Positions 59,796-64,000 of a stretch of 64,000 nucleotides of DNA are shown one piece after another. The stretch spans positions 1,240,001 through 1,304,000 of the forward strand of contig CP051141.1 in the NCBI GenBank assembly GCA_001592805.2. The letters are read 5' to 3'. The notes beneath the pieces were generated by a model. It had not been told where the DNA came from and searched no databases. It worked only from the letters and a program-made list of their open reading frames with translations. The stretch is from Peltaster fructicola (taxonomy: Eukaryota; Ascomycota; Dothideomycetes). The first letter of the stretch is position 1. Each line of letters opens with the position of its first letter. The position numbers and the translations under genes are program-made.

Positions 59796-60707
59796 TGGAG
59801 TTTATGCTTAAGACCGGAACAGACGGTTCGGAGGTGTGTATGATCCCGAACAAACGGCTTGACAGCTGCGCGCAGTGGTATATGGTCCGCAAGGATTGGC
59901 GCCCTTTTCAATAACGCTCGGCCGATGCAGACACAATGGCCCTGAAGAAACTCGTCGAATGCAGCAGCTGACCGGCTTTACGAGAATGAAGAGGGAAGCT
60001 GAACGAAACAGGTCGAGGAAACGGTGTACGCTAGAAGGCGGGTGGAAGCGTGTAGTCGGCCGAGCTGGTAAAGCTTACTTGTCCTGTGCCTGTCGCGTGT
60101 ATATCGAAGGTATTTGTAGCATTTCTCTATCGAGTAGACACCGATTGAGGATCACGAAAAGAGCAACGTAGGGCAGAATCGTAGAACGGCACGTCAAGAT
60201 TTTGAAAGCAGCTCACAGAGCAAGCACAGATGATGTCTTGCATATTCATTCACACGACAGATGACCTAATGCGGAATGGCTCCAGGCAGTGCCGGCGCAA
60301 GTCTGTAGCCGGCGCATTATCTTGGCTGCAGCAAGGATCATCGCGTTCGCGAAAGAGTCACCCATCGATTCGTCATTAAATCCATCTGCCTACTCCTGGA
60401 CGTATATGTTATCTGCCATCAAGTCAGCCAGCGTTGCTGCACACATTCTTTCCGACCATTCGAAACGACCCTCACCTCCTTCGTTGCCATCGACCACTCG
60501 CATTTCACAACTCTACTAGCAAGGATTCGATTACACTCCTTGCCACTGCAGTACTCTTTTCGATTTACGATCACCACAATACTACACACCAACCTTGAAA
60601 GGCGCGTTTGTTTGACGACTGCACGTCGTCAAATGAACCTACAATCTCGCGTTTGTTGGAGTGTAACATCTCAACCTTCAACTCGAAGGGTCTTACATAC
60701 CATCTAA
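59796..60707. promoter_or_regulatory. Divergent intergenic region, 912 bp
   Basis: Holds promoters of ERG8 (minus) and the PPR gene (plus). A pyrimidine-rich stretch lies at about 60460-60600 just ahead of the PPR start, as is common for fungal transcription starts. No sterol-type element recognised. Confidence 0.45.
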
Positions 60708-63700
60708 ATGGTGTATGTCAAGCCAACAGTCCACCTTTCGCGTCTAGCTGGTGCTGCCCTCAAGTCTTTCACACACGGCTACGCACAAACCGTTGTCGCC
60801 GCCTCACAATCCTCCTACGCTGCCCAGAACACCTCTGCGACTCCGCTTGCCGACAACCTTCTTGGTCGCTGGCGTAAGGCCGAGAAACACAAGTTCCAGA
60901 ATGCACTCCAGCAGGTAGATGGCGCAAGGCAGGCGAGCACGTCTGTTGCTGCGCCTCGGCCGGATACAAGTCACCACGATGCGGGTCTCGAGAAATACTT
61001 CGATGCGTGGCAGAAGCTTCAACGATCCGAGCCGCGAGAATGGCATCAGTTTCAGTTTGCACGCACCATAGAATGGCAACCGCCTACAACTGTTCCAGAG
61101 CTGAACAATTTCGGTCCGGAGTCTGCTGCGGTCATTGAGGATCTCCCACAAGATATTGTCGAGTCTAGGCCGCCGCTACTCAAGAGATCGTACACAACGA
61201 GTGCATTGAATGACTTTGGCAAGGTCTTCGAGGACGATCTAATAGCAGAGGCAACTGCACTAGCACAGGTCAACGACGCTATTGCCGAGGAGATCCAGAA
61301 GTCAAAAGAGAAGGATGATTCATCTGAGAGTGGTAGTGTGTTTGTAGAGAGTCCGGCCACGTCTTTGGCTGCGTCTGAGAGACAGCCAGACATATCAGCA
61401 AAGAGTCAAACCTGGACGGATCAGCTGCTCGCCCTTGTGCAAGCTGGACATCATGCAGACATCCCAGCAACTTTCCGCTCCATGCTTGTGTCTGGTGTTG
61501 CTACACCCACTCCCGCAGCCTACCGTGCTTTGCTGCTGTCCGTCATCAGCTTGACAAGCAGCAAGCATCAGAAGAATCTCAAAAGGCTCTCGAGGTCTAC
61601 TCAGACATGCTGCAAAGAGGCGTCGTCCCGGATTCGAGCACATACAATCTTTTTGTCGAGCTTCTGGCGCAACGAGCTATGGAGTCCTTCGCCCTACTGG
61701 AAGCCTCGCAACAGCGACTGACACGCTATGGAGGGCTGGAACAGTCTGGCAAGTTTATGTTCACCTCTTCACAGCTTGAACATGCTATGCTAGCTGAGGA
61801 CAACTCCCTGTACTTCGCCAGCAAGATCTTCTCGAAAGCTGTGTCTTCTGCTAAGCTGTCTTCTGAAGCTTGTACTGGCTTGATCGTAGCATGCGCAGAG
61901 AAGGGGCATGTGGATGAGATGTTCAGAGTATATGACCATGCTAACTCCAGCTCAATCTCTCTAGACACCTCCATCTTCCCACCTATGATTCGTGCGCTTG
62001 GCATTACTGGCGATTTGAGGAGTGCCGTCGAGGTATACGACCATTACAAGGAGCTCGCTCTGCTACACAACACTGGCAAGGCAGATATTCAGCGCCAGGA
62101 CAATAATGTGTATGCTGCACTCATCAGAGCGTACGGCACTGCGGATCGTCTGAAAGGCGGTCTCAAGTTCCTATCTGATGTGCAGGCAGCCACGACAGAC
62201 CCGATCGAGCTCAAGAAGCTTCGAGAAGTCGTTGCAATCGACGCACTGCTCCCGCTCGCTCTGAAGGACACTACGTTGAGGAACGCTTTCGATTTGATTG
62301 CTTCGTTGGAGGGCACAGCACACAAAAACGCCCTGACAATCACAACAGTTCATGCAGCTGACAACAACCTGCTGGAGCAGAGTACTGTCGCCTTTGACAT
62401 GCTCGCGGGCGCCTCGCAAGACCTAGTAGACCCATCTTTGGCCATGCTTGCAATGCACGTCAGGAATGGCAACGTGGAGGCTGCTGAGCCATATTGGCGT
62501 ATCATCGAGGCAGCGCCAGCTACTCCTGCATTCATCGAGCCAGCTACCATGCGCACGATAGCATTGATCAGCATGGGCCAGGCTGAACGTGGTCTACGAC
62601 AAGCTCGCCGCATCTTCTCACGCATTCGCGATGCACAACCAGAGAGTGCCATCGTTGAGAGCTCTGAGCAGATTGCAGAGGCCGTCGAGGTCATTGGCAA
62701 TTTCATGTTGCGAAACAACCTTTCTGCACAATCTGACGCCAGTGTGGAATTACTTCGGGCAATGGTCGAAAATGGAGGCCTGATAGGCACCATTACAGAT
62801 CATTTCATGGCACGCTTTGGACCCGAACAGATCTCCCGCTTCTCCGCTGCTGACCTTGAGTTGGTTCTCAGGATACAGGCTGGTGCCATTGTAAATGAGA
62901 CTTCCGCAGACATTGCTGCACCTGCTCGCTTTGCTTGCTTGTTGGAGAACATTGTTGCTAAGTCGATAATGCCCTCAGCTGAAACCGAGACAATCATCGA
63001 GAGGACACTCATCAACCTCGACAAGAATGAGCTGTCAACACTCTGGCACAACTACAGATATCCACCATCACCGATGTTCACCACGCCTAGCTTCGCCTCA
63101 CCGATCTACACACCTCGCCCAGTCGCCGAGGATTCCTTTGACCCATACATGAGCAAGACCGACATCAAGGGTTCCAACTCGATCAATGAGTTGCTCGAGC
63201 GTCCTCAAGGTCGACGGCTGGCCGAAGCTCTGACAAAATTCCGCAACATGCGTCGCATCGGTCGAGTCCCAAGAATGTTCACCTACGGCAAACTCATTGA
63301 GAGTGCTGCCAAGGAGAACAATCTTAGCCTAGCTCACGAGATTCTCGAGTTGGCAAAGCAGGACGTGCCATTTGACGCAACGTATCGCGTTGTCCGCTTC
63401 GGTTGGCAGCAGATCCTCGACCATATGGTCGCTGGTTGTCTGACACTCAATCGACGTGATCTTGCAGCTCAATATCACCAGGACCTTCGAAGCATGGGCG
63501 CCGCTCCTTCGGCGAACACATTCGGACTGTACATCACCACCTTGAAGGAGAACACCAAGACGTTCGACGAAGCCACGGAGGCAGTAAAGATCTTCCACCA
63601 AGCCAAGGCTGAAGGCGTCGAGCCGTCCTCCTTCTTGTACAACGCACTGATTGGCAAGCTCGGCAAAGCACGTCGCATCGATGACTGCCTCTTTTACTTC

Positions 63701-64000
63701 GCTGAGATGCGTAGTCTTGGTGTTCGCCCTACCAGCGTCACCTATGGCACAATCGTCAACGCTCTCTGCCGTGTGAGTGACGAGAAGTTCGCAGAGGAGA
63801 TCTTCGAGGAGATGGAAGCTTGCACGAACTACAAGCCACGACCAGCACCATATCACTCTCTCATGCAGTACTTCCTCACTACCAAGCGTGATCGTGTCAA
63901 GGTACTGAGCTACTACGAGAGGATGCGCAGCCAACGAATCGAGCCGACCATGCACACTTTCAAGCTTCTGATCGATGCTCATGCCACCCTGGAGCCAATC
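60708..64000 (+). CDS. Mitochondrial pentatricopeptide-repeat protein, partial (one-base frame break)
   Basis: Begins MVYVKPTVHLSRLAGAALKS, a likely mitochondrial presequence, and runs off the window end; at least 1098 residues are visible. PPR proteins bind organelle RNA; Cya-5/Pet309-type members activate COX1 translation or stabilise mitochondrial mRNA. Repeats of the PPR kind are clear in the last 250 residues (AEGVEPSSFLYNALIGKLGK, SLGVRPTSVTYGTIVNALCR, SQRIEPTMHTFKLLIDAHA) and an earlier one is VYSDMLQRGVVPDSSTYNLF. Near 61551-61553 the frame changes between AAYRALLLSVIS and DKQQASEESQKALEVYSDML without a possible intron; one extra T restores it. Which member of the family this is remains open. 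Confidence 0.85.

Overview
This window is nuclear DNA of a filamentous ascomycete. The genes are dense and lie on both strands. Most introns are 42-60 nt with GT-AG ends and CTAAC/CTGAC-like branch sites. The proteins include typical Pezizomycotina families: UsgS, Inp1, ATP sulfurylase with a C-terminal APS-kinase-like domain, a large hybrid histidine kinase, and Zn2Cys6 and HET domains. A Dothideomycete is my guess from the general look of the proteins; it is not proven by the sequence. I saw no tRNA, rRNA, CRISPR array, virus-like element or intact transposon.

Layout. 0-10.7 kb: casein kinase I, mitochondrial Rsm22, aspartate-semialdehyde dehydrogenase, a small secreted Cys-rich protein, an Mba1/mL45-like mitochondrial protein, eIF1, and the exosome cofactor Lrp1/Rrp47. 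10.8-13.9 kb: a divergent pair of a Ctr copper transporter and a ferric/cupric reductase, which reads as a metal-uptake module with a shared 522-bp promoter. 14.1-19.2 kb: a SET-domain methyltransferase, then ATP sulfurylase and PAPS reductase in tandem (two steps of sulfate assimilation). 19.2-21.7 kb: gene-poor, with a decayed HET-domain gene. 21.7-25.4 kb: PDCD5, a twin-CX9C Mix17/CHCHD2 protein, GINS subunit Sld5 and a dienelactone hydrolase. 26.3-38.5 kb: hybrid histidine kinase, RED/IK-like splicing protein and a Zn2Cys6 factor. 38.5-43.1 kb: a 4.6-kb stretch with no recognised gene. 43.1-49.6 kb: Inp1, UsgS, a 47-codon membrane ORF directly ahead of a formamidase, and a MAPEG protein. 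50.1-64 kb: GCN1, phosphomevalonate kinase and a PPR protein cut by the window end.

Genes that plausibly act together are Ctr with the reductase (reduce, then import copper), ATP sulfurylase with PAPS reductase (with aspartate-semialdehyde dehydrogenase in the same sulfur/aspartate amino-acid network), and several mitochondrial gene-expression factors (Rsm22, Mba1-like, PPR).

The most notable observations are: single-base reading-frame breaks at short homopolymers in three conserved genes (HOM2, GCN1, PPR), which look like assembly undercalls; a probable GT-TG intron in the formamidase; the 47-codon membrane ORF ending 14 nt before the formamidase ATG; and repeated TGCTCAA motifs in the copper-gene promoter. 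Exon joins were worked out by hand; apart from the three genes with frame breaks, every spliced CDS totals a multiple of three.
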